Below, piece after piece: positions 1 through 5,971 of a DNA stretch of 8,923 nucleotides. This DNA is from Anaerolineales bacterium (GTDB lineage Bacteria; Chloroflexota; Anaerolineae; Anaerolineales; DRMV01), in contig WFVP01000092.1 of the NCBI GenBank assembly GCA_015491595.1, forward strand, positions 1 to 8,923, in the 5' to 3' direction. Position 1 is the stretch's first letter. Every line of letters begins with the position of its first letter. A program made the position numbers and the translations under genes. The notes under the pieces are model-generated. The model was not told the DNA's origin and made no database searches. It worked only from the letters and a program-made list of their open reading frames with translations.

Positions 1-875
1 CTCGTCGTCAGGCGCCTCGGCTGGCGGAACGAGGGGAACCCGGGGAAAAGCGCCGTCTCCGCCTGGAACTGCGTCTCATCGCGGATGTGGGCATCGTAGG
101 CGTGCCCAATGCGGGCAAGTCTACCCTGCTGGCCCGGGTCACCGACGCCAAGCCCAAAATTGCCCCCTATCCCTTCACTACCTTGGTGCCCAACCTGGGG
201 GTGGCCTTCCTGGACGAAACCCAGGCCCTGGTCCTGGCCGATATCCCCGGGCTCATCGAAGGAGCCCATAAGGGTCTGGGCCTGGGGCACGACTTCCTGC
301 GCCACATCCAGCGCACCCGGGTGCTCATCCACTTGCTGGACGGCCTGGCCGAGGACCCCGTGGCGGACTTCCACCAAATCAACGCGGAGCTGGCCCTGTT
401 CGACCCCAAGCTGGCCCAAAAACCGCAAGTCGTCGCCCTGAACAAGATGGACCTGCCCGAGGTGCAGGCCAAATGGCCCCAGGTGGAGAAGGCCATCCGG
501 GACATGGGATACGACATCCTGCCCATCTCGGCCCTCACGGGAATGAACGTGAAGCAACTCCTCTGGAAGGCCGCGGAACTCCTGAAAACCGCGCCCGAAC
601 CCACGCTGGAGGAGGAAACCCTCCCCGTCTTCCGGCCCAAGGAGGACCCCCGGGCCTTCACCATCGAGCGGGTGGAGGACGGGTTCCGGGTGCATTCCAA
701 GGCCCTGGAACGCGCGGCGGCCATGACCTATTGGGAATACCCCGAATCCGTGCGGCGCTTTCAGCGCATCTTGCAGACCCTGGGCGTGGACAAGGCCCTG
801 CAGGAAGCGGGTATCCGCCCCGGGGATACGGTGTACATCGGCGAGTACGCGTTGGAATGGCAGGAGGACGAATGA
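1..875 (+). CDS. obg: GTPase Obg/CgtA, 5'-truncated by the window edge
   Basis: Obg is a P-loop GTPase that binds the 50S ribosomal subunit and acts late in ribosome assembly and in stress and growth control. The reading frame is open from base 3 and enters at the end of the glycine-rich N-terminal Obg fold, where the family signature [11 protein letters not shown] is visible (about 18-50). The G domain is complete: G1 GVPNAGKS (99-122), G2 PYPFTTL (165-185), G3 DIPGL (240-254), G4 NKMD (441-452) and G5 SAL (528-536). A C-terminal OCT (DUF1967) domain follows from about base 627 to the stop, with the typical [24 protein letters not shown] pattern. About 290 codons are present; most of the N-terminal Obg fold (roughly 130 residues by family length) lies outside. 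The GTG at 87 is an internal valine, not a start, because conserved Obg sequence continues upstream of it. An intrinsic terminator follows the TGA. Family assignment is near certain. Confidence 0.97.
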   Translation, partial: RRQAPRLAERGEPGEKRRLRLELRLIADVGIVGVPNAGKSTLLARVTDAKPKIAPYPFTTLVPNLGVAFLDETQALVLADIPGLIEGAHKGLGLGHDFLRHIQRTRVLIHLLDGLAEDPVADFHQINAELALFDPKLAQKPQVVALNKMDLPEVQAKWPQVEKAIRDMGYDILPISALTGMNVKQLLWKAAELLKTAPEPTLEEETLPVFRPKEDPRAFTIERVEDGFRVHSKALERAAAMTYWEYPESVRRFQRILQTLGVDKALQEAGIRPGDTVYIGEYALEWQEDE

Positions 876-883
876 GGCCCAGG

Positions 884-921
884 GGGCGTGGACGGCTTTT
901 GGTCCACGCCCTTTGGTTTTT
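884..921 (+). terminator. Rho-independent terminator after obg
   Basis: A perfect 10-bp stem, GGGCGTGGAC (884-893) with GTCCACGCCC (902-911), encloses an 8-nt loop and starts 8 bases after the obg stop codon. It is followed by TTTGGTTTTT (912-921). The stem can be lengthened by two G-U pairs and one A-U pair (881-883 with 912-914). The T-tract is broken by two G, so some read-through is possible. It separates obg from tnaA, whose ATG lies only 20 bases after it. Confidence 0.85.
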
Positions 922-941
922 GACAACCTGGAGGTGAACCC

Positions 942-2330
942 ATGCCCGTACATCCCCCCGAACCCTTCCGCATCAAAATGGTGGAGCCCATTCGCCTCAT
1001 CCCGCGAGAGGCGCGGGAGACGGCCCTGCAGCGCGCCGGGTACAACCTCTTTCACCTGAAAGCCGAAGAGGTGTTCATCGACCTTCTGACGGATTCGGGG
1101 ACCGGCGCCATGAGCCAGGCCCAATGGGCCGCCATGATGCAGGGCGACGAGTCCTACGCCGGCGCCCGTTCCTTCTACCGGCTGGTGGATACGGTGCAGG
1201 CCATCTTCGGCTTCCGGTACGTGCTGCCCACCCACCAGGGGCGCGCGGCCGAGAACATTCTGACCGCGGTGCTCCTCAAGCCCGGCCAGTACGTCCCCTC
1301 CAACACCCACTTCGACACCACTCAGGCGAACATCCGGGCCCGGGGTGGGATTCCCGTGGACCTGGTCATCGACGAGGCCCATGACCCCCAAAGCGACCAT
1401 CCCTTCAAGGGGAACATGGACATCGCCAAACTCCGGGCCTTCATCGAACGGGTCGGCCCGGAAAACATCCCCTTCGGCATGCTCACCATCACCAACAACA
1501 GTGTGGGCGGTCAGCCCGTGTCCATGGAGAACATCCGGCAGGTGGCCCAGGTCTATCGGGCCTACGGTATTCCCTTCTTCATTGATGCGTGCCGCTTCGC
1601 GGAAAACGCCTACTTCATCCAGCAGCGGGAACCCGGATACCGGGAGAAATCCCTGCTGGACATCGCCCGAGAGATGTTCTCCTACGCCGACGGGGCTACG
1701 ATGAGCGCCAAGAAAGACGGCATCGTGAACATCGGCGGCTTCCTGGCCATGAATGACGAGGACCTCTACCGCCGTGCCTGCGCGGAAGCCGTGGTGCGGG
1801 AGGGCTTCCCTACCTATGGCGGCCTGGCAGGACGGGACATGGAGGCCATTGCGGTGGGACTCTGGGAGGCCCTGGACCCGGACTACATGGCCTACCGGGT
1901 TGGTCAGGTGACCTACCTGCACGCCCGCCTGCAGGAGGAAGGCGTCCCCGTGCTTTCGCCGCCCGGGGGACACGCCGTCTACCTGGATGCCAAAGCCTTG
2001 CTTCCCCATATTCCCCAAAGCCAGTTCCCCGCCCAGGCCCTGACCGTGGAACTCTACCGAGAAGGAGGCATACGGGGAGTGGAAATCGGCTCCGTGATGT
2101 TCGCCCATCCCGACCCCGAAACCGGGGAGATGCGTTACCCGGCCCTGGAACTGGTGCGTCTGGCCGTCCCCCGGCGTACCTACACCCAGAGCCACCTGGA
2201 TTACGTGGCCCGGGTGGCCGGTCAGGTGGCCCGTCAACGGGAACGCATTCGGGGCTACCGAATTGTGGAAGCTCCGCCCCTGCTGCGCCACTTCCTGGCT
2301 CGCTTCGAGCCTGTGGAGCGGACGGCATGA
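942..2330 (+). CDS. tnaA: Tryptophanase (tryptophan indole-lyase)
   Basis: This PLP-dependent enzyme splits L-tryptophan into indole, pyruvate and ammonia in the cytoplasm. The 462-residue protein aligns from end to end with the beta-eliminating lyases (E. coli TnaA is about 471 residues), with no gap noticed. PLP-site residues seen: Q99-G100-R101 (phosphate), N186, D215 (pyridine nitrogen), R218 and the Schiff-base lysine K258 in MSAKKDG. R406 would hold the substrate carboxylate, and Y72 is the conserved catalytic-region tyrosine. Tyrosine phenol-lyase is the close alternative, but three discriminating positions read as tryptophanase: D125 in FDTTQ (Thr in the phenol-lyase), I382 in VEIGS (Arg in the phenol-lyase), and H450 in LRHF (Phe in the phenol-lyase). 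The start is fixed by GGAGGTGA at 930-937, 4 bases before the ATG. No tnaC-like leader or tnaB permease is present; the 66-base gap after obg is mostly terminator. One small oddity is Ala102, where the E. coli and Citrobacter enzymes have Gly after the phosphate-binding Arg. Its stop overlaps the next start (ATGA). Confidence 0.93.
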   Translation: MPVHPPEPFRIKMVEPIRLIPREARETALQRAGYNLFHLKAEEVFIDLLTDSGTGAMSQAQWAAMMQGDESYAGARSFYRLVDTVQAIFGFRYVLPTHQGRAAENILTAVLLKPGQYVPSNTHFDTTQANIRARGGIPVDLVIDEAHDPQSDHPFKGNMDIAKLRAFIERVGPENIPFGMLTITNNSVGGQPVSMENIRQVAQVYRAYGIPFFIDACRFAENAYFIQQREPGYREKSLLDIAREMFSYADGATMSAKKDGIVNIGGFLAMNDEDLYRRACAEAVVREGFPTYGGLAGRDMEAIAVGLWEALDPDYMAYRVGQVTYLHARLQEEGVPVLSPPGGHAVYLDAKALLPHIPQSQFPAQALTVELYREGGIRGVEIGSVMFAHPDPETGEMRYPALELVRLAVPRRTYTQSHLDYVARVAGQVARQRERIRGYRIVEAPPLLRHFLARFEPVERTA

Positions 2331-3013
2331 GCTCGCCGACCCCAACGCCCTGGTGGCGACGTCCCGAACCCGGGGCCCGGGTCTTCGTACTCATGCGCCA
2401 CGGGGAATCCCTGGCCAACGCGCTGGACATCCGCCAGGGGGTCGCCCAGTTCCCCCTCACGAATCAGGGATTGCGGCAGGCGGTGGTGCTGGCCCAGCGA
2501 TGGCGCGCCCAGGGATGGACCTTCGACCGCATCCTCACCAGCCCCCTCCAGCGGGCCTTCCATACCGCCCTCATCTTTTCCCGGATATTGGGGGTGCCCC
2601 ATATCGAGGTCGAGGACGTGTGGGAAGAGCGCCGCATTGGACGCCATACGCTGCGACCCGCCCTGCACGTGGCTCAGGAGCCCGAGGCCGAACCCCTCAC
2701 CCGCTTCACCCCGGTGGGCGGACGGAACGGGGAGAGCCCCTGGGACCTCCACGTGCGAGCCATGCATGCCTGGAGCCGGTTGCTCCGCTACGGTCCAGGA
2801 CGTTATCTGGTGGTCACCCATGGGGGATTACTCAACACCCTGTGCCGTCTGCTCCTGAACCTTTCGCCTCAGGCGGGCTTCACCGGCCCGCGGGTGCGGT
2901 TCCCCAACCTGGGCTACGTGGTCTGGTACGTGCCGCCCCGCACCGCCCAACCTCGACTGGCCGCATTGCATCCCGGCGCGGCCCTTTTGCCCCCGGGCAA
3001 AAGGCAACAATAA
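2327..3013 (+). CDS. Histidine phosphatase family protein (phosphoglycerate-mutase-like)
   Basis: This 228-residue protein belongs to the branch of the histidine phosphatase superfamily that forms a phosphohistidine intermediate. Seen: the signature LMRHGES with R24 and nucleophile H25; [10 protein letters not shown] (72-81) with the second phosphate-binding Arg R76; an acidic stretch VWEER (98-102) where the proton donor Glu usually lies; and VTHGG (163-167) with the second catalytic His H165. All catalytic elements are present, so it should be an active phosphatase or mutase. The superfamily covers cofactor-dependent and independent mutases, alpha-ribazole phosphatase (CobC) and broad phosphatases, and the sequence does not pick the substrate. 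The start lies in an ATGA overlap with tnaA, with GGAG at 2315-2318, which implies translational coupling. The first 17 residues are a Pro-rich leader before the core fold, and the last 25 or so residues look unconserved. No transmembrane segment or signal peptide is seen. Confidence 0.9.
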   Translation: MSSPTPTPWWRRPEPGARVFVLMRHGESLANALDIRQGVAQFPLTNQGLRQAVVLAQRWRAQGWTFDRILTSPLQRAFHTALIFSRILGVPHIEVEDVWEERRIGRHTLRPALHVAQEPEAEPLTRFTPVGGRNGESPWDLHVRAMHAWSRLLRYGPGRYLVVTHGGLLNTLCRLLLNLSPQAGFTGPRVRFPNLGYVVWYVPPRTAQPRLAALHPGAALLPPGKRQQ

Positions 3014-3038
3014 AGGGGCAGGACGACGCCTGCCCCTT
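3013..3038 (+). terminator. Hairpin on the stop codon of the histidine phosphatase gene, probable terminator
   Basis: AAGGGGCAGG (3013-3022) and CCTGCCCCTT (3029-3038) form a perfect 10-bp stem with a 6-nt loop, starting on the last base of the TAA. No T-tract follows directly (next bases are CCCTCATTG), so it is not a textbook intrinsic terminator and may only protect the 3' end. An alternative 8-bp stem pairs 3012-3019 with GCCCCTTT at 3052-3059, which runs into a five-T stretch at 3057-3061. The position argues for transcript ending here. Confidence 0.6.
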
Positions 3039-3147
3039 CCCTCATTGTCTGGCCCCTTTTTCCCCTTGCCGGCGGTCCTCGTCCGCCTCGGCCGGCGAAA
3101 AGGAGCGTCCTTCGTGGTCCGAGCATCCTCATGAGGCACCTCCGTCT

Positions 3148-3176
3148 TTGGAATGGCAGTTTCACCATACCTTAAT
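3148..3176 (+). promoter_or_regulatory. Candidate distal promoter for the reductase operon
   Basis: TTGGAA (3148-3153) and CTTAAT (3171-3176) are 17 bases apart, each matching four of six consensus bases of a housekeeping sigma promoter. They lie in a locally AT-richer patch. A start near 3183 would give a leader of about 170 bases that contains the inverted repeat at 3218-3249. The matches are modest, so this is only a candidate. Confidence 0.28.
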
Positions 3177-3217
3177 CGAAGGCAACCTACCCTCACGCCT
3201 TCCTCGCCTTTGTCCTA

Positions 3218-3249
3218 CAGGCATCTGACTGGAAGATTTCAGGTGCCTG
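3218..3249. repeat. Inverted repeat made of two similar palindromic sites
   Basis: CAGGCATCTGA (3218-3228) pairs with TCAGGTGCCTG (3239-3249) over 11 positions (ten Watson-Crick pairs and one T-G pair) around a 10-base loop. The same region is also a direct repeat: CAGGCATCTGAC and CAGGTGCCTGAC match at 9 of 12 bases, 22 bp apart, about two helical turns. Each copy is itself palindromic or nearly so (CAGGTGCCTG is perfect). No T-tract follows, so it does not look like an intrinsic terminator. It may be a tandem operator, an RNA hairpin in the leader, or a piece of a dispersed repeat. Confidence 0.5.
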
Positions 3250-3296
3250 ACCCGAGCCAAGGCCCGGCATTTCCTTCGCTCGCCCGTCCACCTTCC

Positions 3297-3305
3297 TGGT
3301 AGAAT
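3297..3305 (+). promoter_or_regulatory. Candidate extended -10 promoter element
   Basis: TGGTAGAAT gives a TGN motif directly followed by TAGAAT, which matches TATAAT at five of six positions. No good -35 hexamer is found 16-18 bases upstream, which fits an extended -10 promoter that does not need one. Transcription would begin near 3312, about 43 bases before the reductase ATG. The in-frame ATG at 3304 lies inside this element, which argues against it as the translation start. Confidence 0.4.
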
Positions 3306-3343
3306 GAGAATGAGCGCACTTCTCAAAATAAATCCGTATCCAC

Positions 3344-3350
3344 AGGAGGA
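3344..3350 (+). promoter_or_regulatory. Ribosome binding site that fixes the reductase start
   Basis: AGGAGGA ends 4 bases before the ATG at 3355. The longer in-frame start at 3304 has no comparable site, and the residues it would add (beginning MRMSALLKI) are not part of the aldo/keto reductase fold, which begins at MRYRRLG. Confidence 0.85.
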
Positions 3351-3354
3351 AACC

Positions 3355-4326
3355 ATGCGATACCGGCGATTGGGACAGGCGTCCGGACTGAAGGTGAGCG
3401 AATTGGGCTACGGCGCCTGGGTGACCTTTGGCAACCAACTGGACGCCAAAGCCGCCCGGGAGATGATTCACCGGGCGTACGATTTGGGCGTCAACTTTTT
3501 CGACAACGCCGATGTGTACGCGGACGGCGAGGCCGAGCGCCTCATGGGGCAGGCCATTCGAGGGTTGCCTCGCGAGGCCCTGGTGATTTCCAGCAAAGTC
3601 TTCTGGCCCACCATGCCCGGGCCCAACGGCCGCGGGCTTTCCCGCAAGCACATCATGGAATCCATCCACGCGTCCCTGAAGCGGCTGGGCACCGATTACC
3701 TGGACATTTACTACTGCCACCGTTACGACGCGGACACGCCCCTGGAGGAAGTGGTCTACACCATGAACATCCTCATCCAACAGGGGAAGATTCTGTACTG
3801 GGGGACTTCGGAATGGACCCCGGCCCAAATCGCCCGGGCCTGGGCCATTGCCCGGGAACACCACTTGATTCCTCCCATTGTGGAGCAGCCCCAGTACAAC
3901 ATGTTCCACCGACGCCGGGTGGAGCAGGAATTGGTGCCCCTGGTGCGGGACCTGGGCATCGGGCTGACCACCTGGAGCCCGCTTTTCTACGGCATCCTGA
4001 CGGGGAAATACAACGAAGGGATTCCCGCCGGCAGCCGCGCCGCCCTCAAAAAGATGGCCTGGTTGCGGGATTACATCACCCCCGAGCGCATCGCCGTGGT
4101 ACGCCGCCTCACGGAGCTGGCCCATGACCTGGGCATTACCATGGCCCAACTGGCCATCGCCTGGCTCCTTCGCCTGCCGGAAGTGAGCTCCGTCATCCTG
4201 GGCGCCACCACGCCCAGTCAGCTGGAGGAAAACGTCGGCGCCATCGAGGCCACGGACAAGCTGACGGACGAAGTGCTGGAGCAAATCGAATCCATCCTGG
4301 AGAACGCGCCCAAGGAGGCACGATGA
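3355..4326 (+). CDS. Aldo/keto reductase, Kv-beta-like type
   Basis: This is a 323-residue TIM-barrel oxidoreductase that should reduce carbonyl compounds with NADPH in the cytoplasm; the natural substrate cannot be read from the sequence. The N-terminus MRYRRLG..SGLKVSELGYG is typical. The catalytic tetrad is complete: D50, Y55 (in DNADVYADGEAE), K81 (ISSKVFW) and H122 (YYCHRYD). Cofactor-binding parts are GTSEW (150-154), EQPQYNMFHR (177-186), TTWSPL (205-210), GILTGKY (213-219) and the C-terminal GATTPSQLEEN (283-293). The segments GPNGRGLSRKHI and YWGTSEW are those of the AKR6-type family that includes potassium-channel beta subunits. The His at 122, where mammalian Kv-beta proteins carry Asn, suggests a regular catalytic enzyme. 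The start at 3355 is chosen for the AGGAGGA site and family length. It is the first gene of a tight operon and overlaps the next by ATGA. Confidence 0.94.
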   Translation: MRYRRLGQASGLKVSELGYGAWVTFGNQLDAKAAREMIHRAYDLGVNFFDNADVYADGEAERLMGQAIRGLPREALVISSKVFWPTMPGPNGRGLSRKHIMESIHASLKRLGTDYLDIYYCHRYDADTPLEEVVYTMNILIQQGKILYWGTSEWTPAQIARAWAIAREHHLIPPIVEQPQYNMFHRRRVEQELVPLVRDLGIGLTTWSPLFYGILTGKYNEGIPAGSRAALKKMAWLRDYITPERIAVVRRLTELAHDLGITMAQLAIAWLLRLPEVSSVILGATTPSQLEENVGAIEATDKLTDEVLEQIESILENAPKEAR

Positions 4327-5084
4327 CCCAACAGGTGCTGACGGAGGCGTTTCGGTACCCCTTCAAGCAAGAGGACTGGAAAACGAAACTCCTGGTGGCC
4401 TACGGGCTCCAGCTGTTCGCCTGGCTCCTGATTCCCGCCGTACCCCTGTACGGCTACCTCTATCGGCTGGCCAAGGACATCCTGGAGACAGGCCAGGACC
4501 GGTTGCCGGCCTGGGACGACTGGGAGGGGGATTTCCGTCGGGGTCTTCGATGGTGGGTCTTCTTGTTGCTGCTGGCTTCTCCCCTGCTGGTGGTCGCCCT
4601 GGCAGGAGTCGGGATGGCCCTCATGGCCGTCTTTGCCGCCGTGGCCATGCCCTCGGACATGCAGGACGTCTTCTCCTTCCCCCTCATGTTCCTCCCCTTC
4701 ATGAACGCGGTCCTGGCCCCCCTCGCCCTGCTTTACGGCGTGGCCCTGCTTGTGTTCGCGCCTCCCGCGCTGCTCCACATCACCCGACATGACCGCCTGT
4801 CCGCCGCGCTGGAGGTCAAGGACTGGTGGGCCATCTTCCAGGCCAACTGGGAAGGCTTCGTTATGGCCAGCCTGGTGGTCCTGGGACTCATCGTCGTCCT
4901 CAACTACCTCTCCCAGACCCTCTTCTGGCTGACCTGCCTCTTCGGCGTCTTCCTCAACGCAGCCATTCACCTCTACGTCACCCTGGTGGCCGTCTATCTG
5001 TTCGCCCATGCGTATCGTCAGGGACTGGAGAAGGTGGCGAGCGCGCAGGAGGAACCGGCGCCATCCGCTTCGGCCGGGAGATGA
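4323..5084 (+). CDS. DUF4013 family multi-pass membrane protein
   Basis: This 253-residue integral membrane protein has no known biochemical function. It resembles DUF4013, seen in the N-terminal pattern FRYPFKQEDW, then the first hydrophobic segment ending in GYLYRLAKDILE, then LPAWDDWEGDFRRGL (61-75). Hydrophobic stretches lie at about 24-46, 77-109, 118-150, 178-204 and 206-230, which suggests five or more membrane spans. The soluble loop 48-76 carries the family motif, and the tail (235-253) is polar and rich in Ala, Glu, Pro and Ser. It starts in an ATGA overlap with the reductase gene with AGGAGG at 4313-4318, and the Memo gene begins 4 bases after its stop, so the three genes are very likely made together. 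Function unknown; the family call is from memory of the pattern. Confidence 0.85.
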   Translation: MTQQVLTEAFRYPFKQEDWKTKLLVAYGLQLFAWLLIPAVPLYGYLYRLAKDILETGQDRLPAWDDWEGDFRRGLRWWVFLLLLASPLLVVALAGVGMALMAVFAAVAMPSDMQDVFSFPLMFLPFMNAVLAPLALLYGVALLVFAPPALLHITRHDRLSAALEVKDWWAIFQANWEGFVMASLVVLGLIVVLNYLSQTLFWLTCLFGVFLNAAIHLYVTLVAVYLFAHAYRQGLEKVASAQEEPAPSASAGR

Positions 5085-5088
5085 ACCC

Positions 5089-5931
5089 ATGATTCGGGAC
5101 GTGCGTCCATCGCCCATCGCCGGGCAGTGGTATCCGGGCGATCCGGAAGTCCTGGCTTCCCTGGTGGACCACATGCTGGATGAAGGCACGCGTACCCTGC
5201 CCGAACTCCAGGGACAGGTGGTGGCTCTCATCGCGCCCCACGCGGGCATTCGCTACTCGGGCCGGGTGGCCGGGCAGGCCTTTGCCGCGGTTCGCGGGCA
5301 GGCGTATGACCGGGTGGTCGTGGCCGGCCCCATGCATTACCCCTACGCCGAGCCCTTCCTCACCACCGCCCACGACGCCTACGAAACCCCCTTGGGGCAC
5401 ATCCCGGTGGACCACCCGACCCTGCGAAGCCTGGACGCGCGACTGCAAGAACGGCTGGAAATGGGCCTCACCTACGTTTACCACGACCCCGAACACGCCC
5501 TGGAAATGGAACTCCCCTTTCTCCAGCGGGCCCTGGCCCGCTCCTTCCGCCTGGTGCCTTTGATGTTGCGCACCGTGGAACCGGCCCCGCTGCGGGTCCT
5601 GGGGGAGGCGCTGGCGGAAGTGGTGGCCACCCAGCGCGCGTTGCTGGTGGCCAGCACCGACCTCTCCCACTACTTCCCCGACGACGTTGCCCGTCGCCTG
5701 GACCGGGAGATGATACGTCGTATCGAGGCCATGGACCCCGAAGGGGTCCTCCGGGCCGAGGAAGAAGGCAAGGCCTATGCCTGCGGCCGGGCCGCCGTGG
5801 CCGCCATCTTATGGGCCGCGCAGGCCCTGGGCGCAACACGAGTCGTCTCCCTGGGATATGCGACCTCAGGCGATACCTCCGGTGACTATAGTGCGGTCGT
5901 GGGCTACTATGCCGCTGTGTTGTTACGATAA
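5089..5931 (+). CDS. amrB: Memo-family protein (AmmeMemoRadiSam system protein B)
   Basis: This 280-residue protein has the Memo fold, related to extradiol dioxygenases. Human MEMO1 binds copper; the role of the bacterial members is unresolved. Seen: IRDVRPSPIAGQWYPGDP at the N-terminus, PHAGIRYSG (50-58), GPMHY (80-84), EHALEMELPFLQ (135-146), STDLSHY (189-195) and YACGRAAV (230-237). The metal-site residues known from human MEMO1 (His49, His81, Cys244) have counterparts at H51, H83 and C232, with H194 also conserved, so the site looks intact. The start at 5089 is preferred to the longer frame from 5008 because the family N-terminus begins here, GGGAG lies at 5076-5080, and the longer form would run far into the DUF4013 gene. 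The usual AMMECR1-domain and radical-SAM partners are absent from the window. No terminator is seen after the stop. Confidence 0.93.
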   Translation: MIRDVRPSPIAGQWYPGDPEVLASLVDHMLDEGTRTLPELQGQVVALIAPHAGIRYSGRVAGQAFAAVRGQAYDRVVVAGPMHYPYAEPFLTTAHDAYETPLGHIPVDHPTLRSLDARLQERLEMGLTYVYHDPEHALEMELPFLQRALARSFRLVPLMLRTVEPAPLRVLGEALAEVVATQRALLVASTDLSHYFPDDVARRLDREMIRRIEAMDPEGVLRAEEEGKAYACGRAAVAAILWAAQALGATRVVSLGYATSGDTSGDYSAVVGYYAAVLLR

Positions 5932-5971
5932 AAAACATCCTCCCTCAAAATAGGACGGTGCAAGGAAGGCT

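Larger units (their letters stand above)
3014..3354. other. Non-coding gap between the tnaA unit and the reductase operon
   Basis: This 341-base stretch is the only long gap in the window. I see no credible gene on either strand: the short minus-strand frames crossing it lack ribosome sites and family resemblance. It starts with the hairpin on the phosphatase stop, then a pyrimidine-rich run (3051-3066), a 10-bp palindrome CCTCATGAGG (3127-3136), a relatively AT-rich patch with promoter-like hexamers (3148-3176), a strong inverted repeat (3218-3249) and an extended -10-like element (3297-3305) just ahead of the reductase gene. The layout looks like a regulated promoter region. It shows no tRNA, known riboswitch or attachment site that I recognise. 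Confidence 0.6.

Noticed and set aside
920..925. A perfect TTGACA that could be a -35 box for tnaA
   Set aside because: It is formed partly by the terminator T-tract, and a -10 box 16-18 bases downstream would lie inside the tnaA coding start, where no TATAAT-like hexamer is present.
3100..3112. Small hairpin AAGGA-GCG-TCCTT in the non-coding gap
   Set aside because: Only 5 bp with a mismatch next to it and no T-tract, so it is expected by chance.
3304..3354. Longer start of the aldo/keto reductase at 3304
   Set aside because: There is no ribosome site before it, the added residues are not in the family, and it overlaps the extended -10 element; the ATG at 3355 has AGGAGGA at the right distance.
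5008..5088. Longer start of the Memo gene at 5008
   Set aside because: It would lie deep inside the DUF4013 gene and add an Arg-rich stretch absent from Memo proteins; the ATG at 5089 fits the family N-terminus.
3193..5249. Two long minus-strand frames (363 and 343 codons) opposite the reductase and DUF4013 genes
   Set aside because: They show the same Gly/Gln/His-rich shadow composition, no family motif and no ribosome site, and lie opposite well-supported genes.
5712..5724. Palindrome GATACGTCGTATC inside the Memo gene
   Set aside because: It encodes ordinary residues of the protein, is short, and a single copy within coding sequence gives no support for a regulatory site.
5920..5951. AT-rich gap before the CorC-type gene as a promoter (TTGTTA and CAAAAT)
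   Set aside because: The hexamers are weak and 20 bases apart, outside the normal spacing; read-through from the Memo gene is a simpler explanation.
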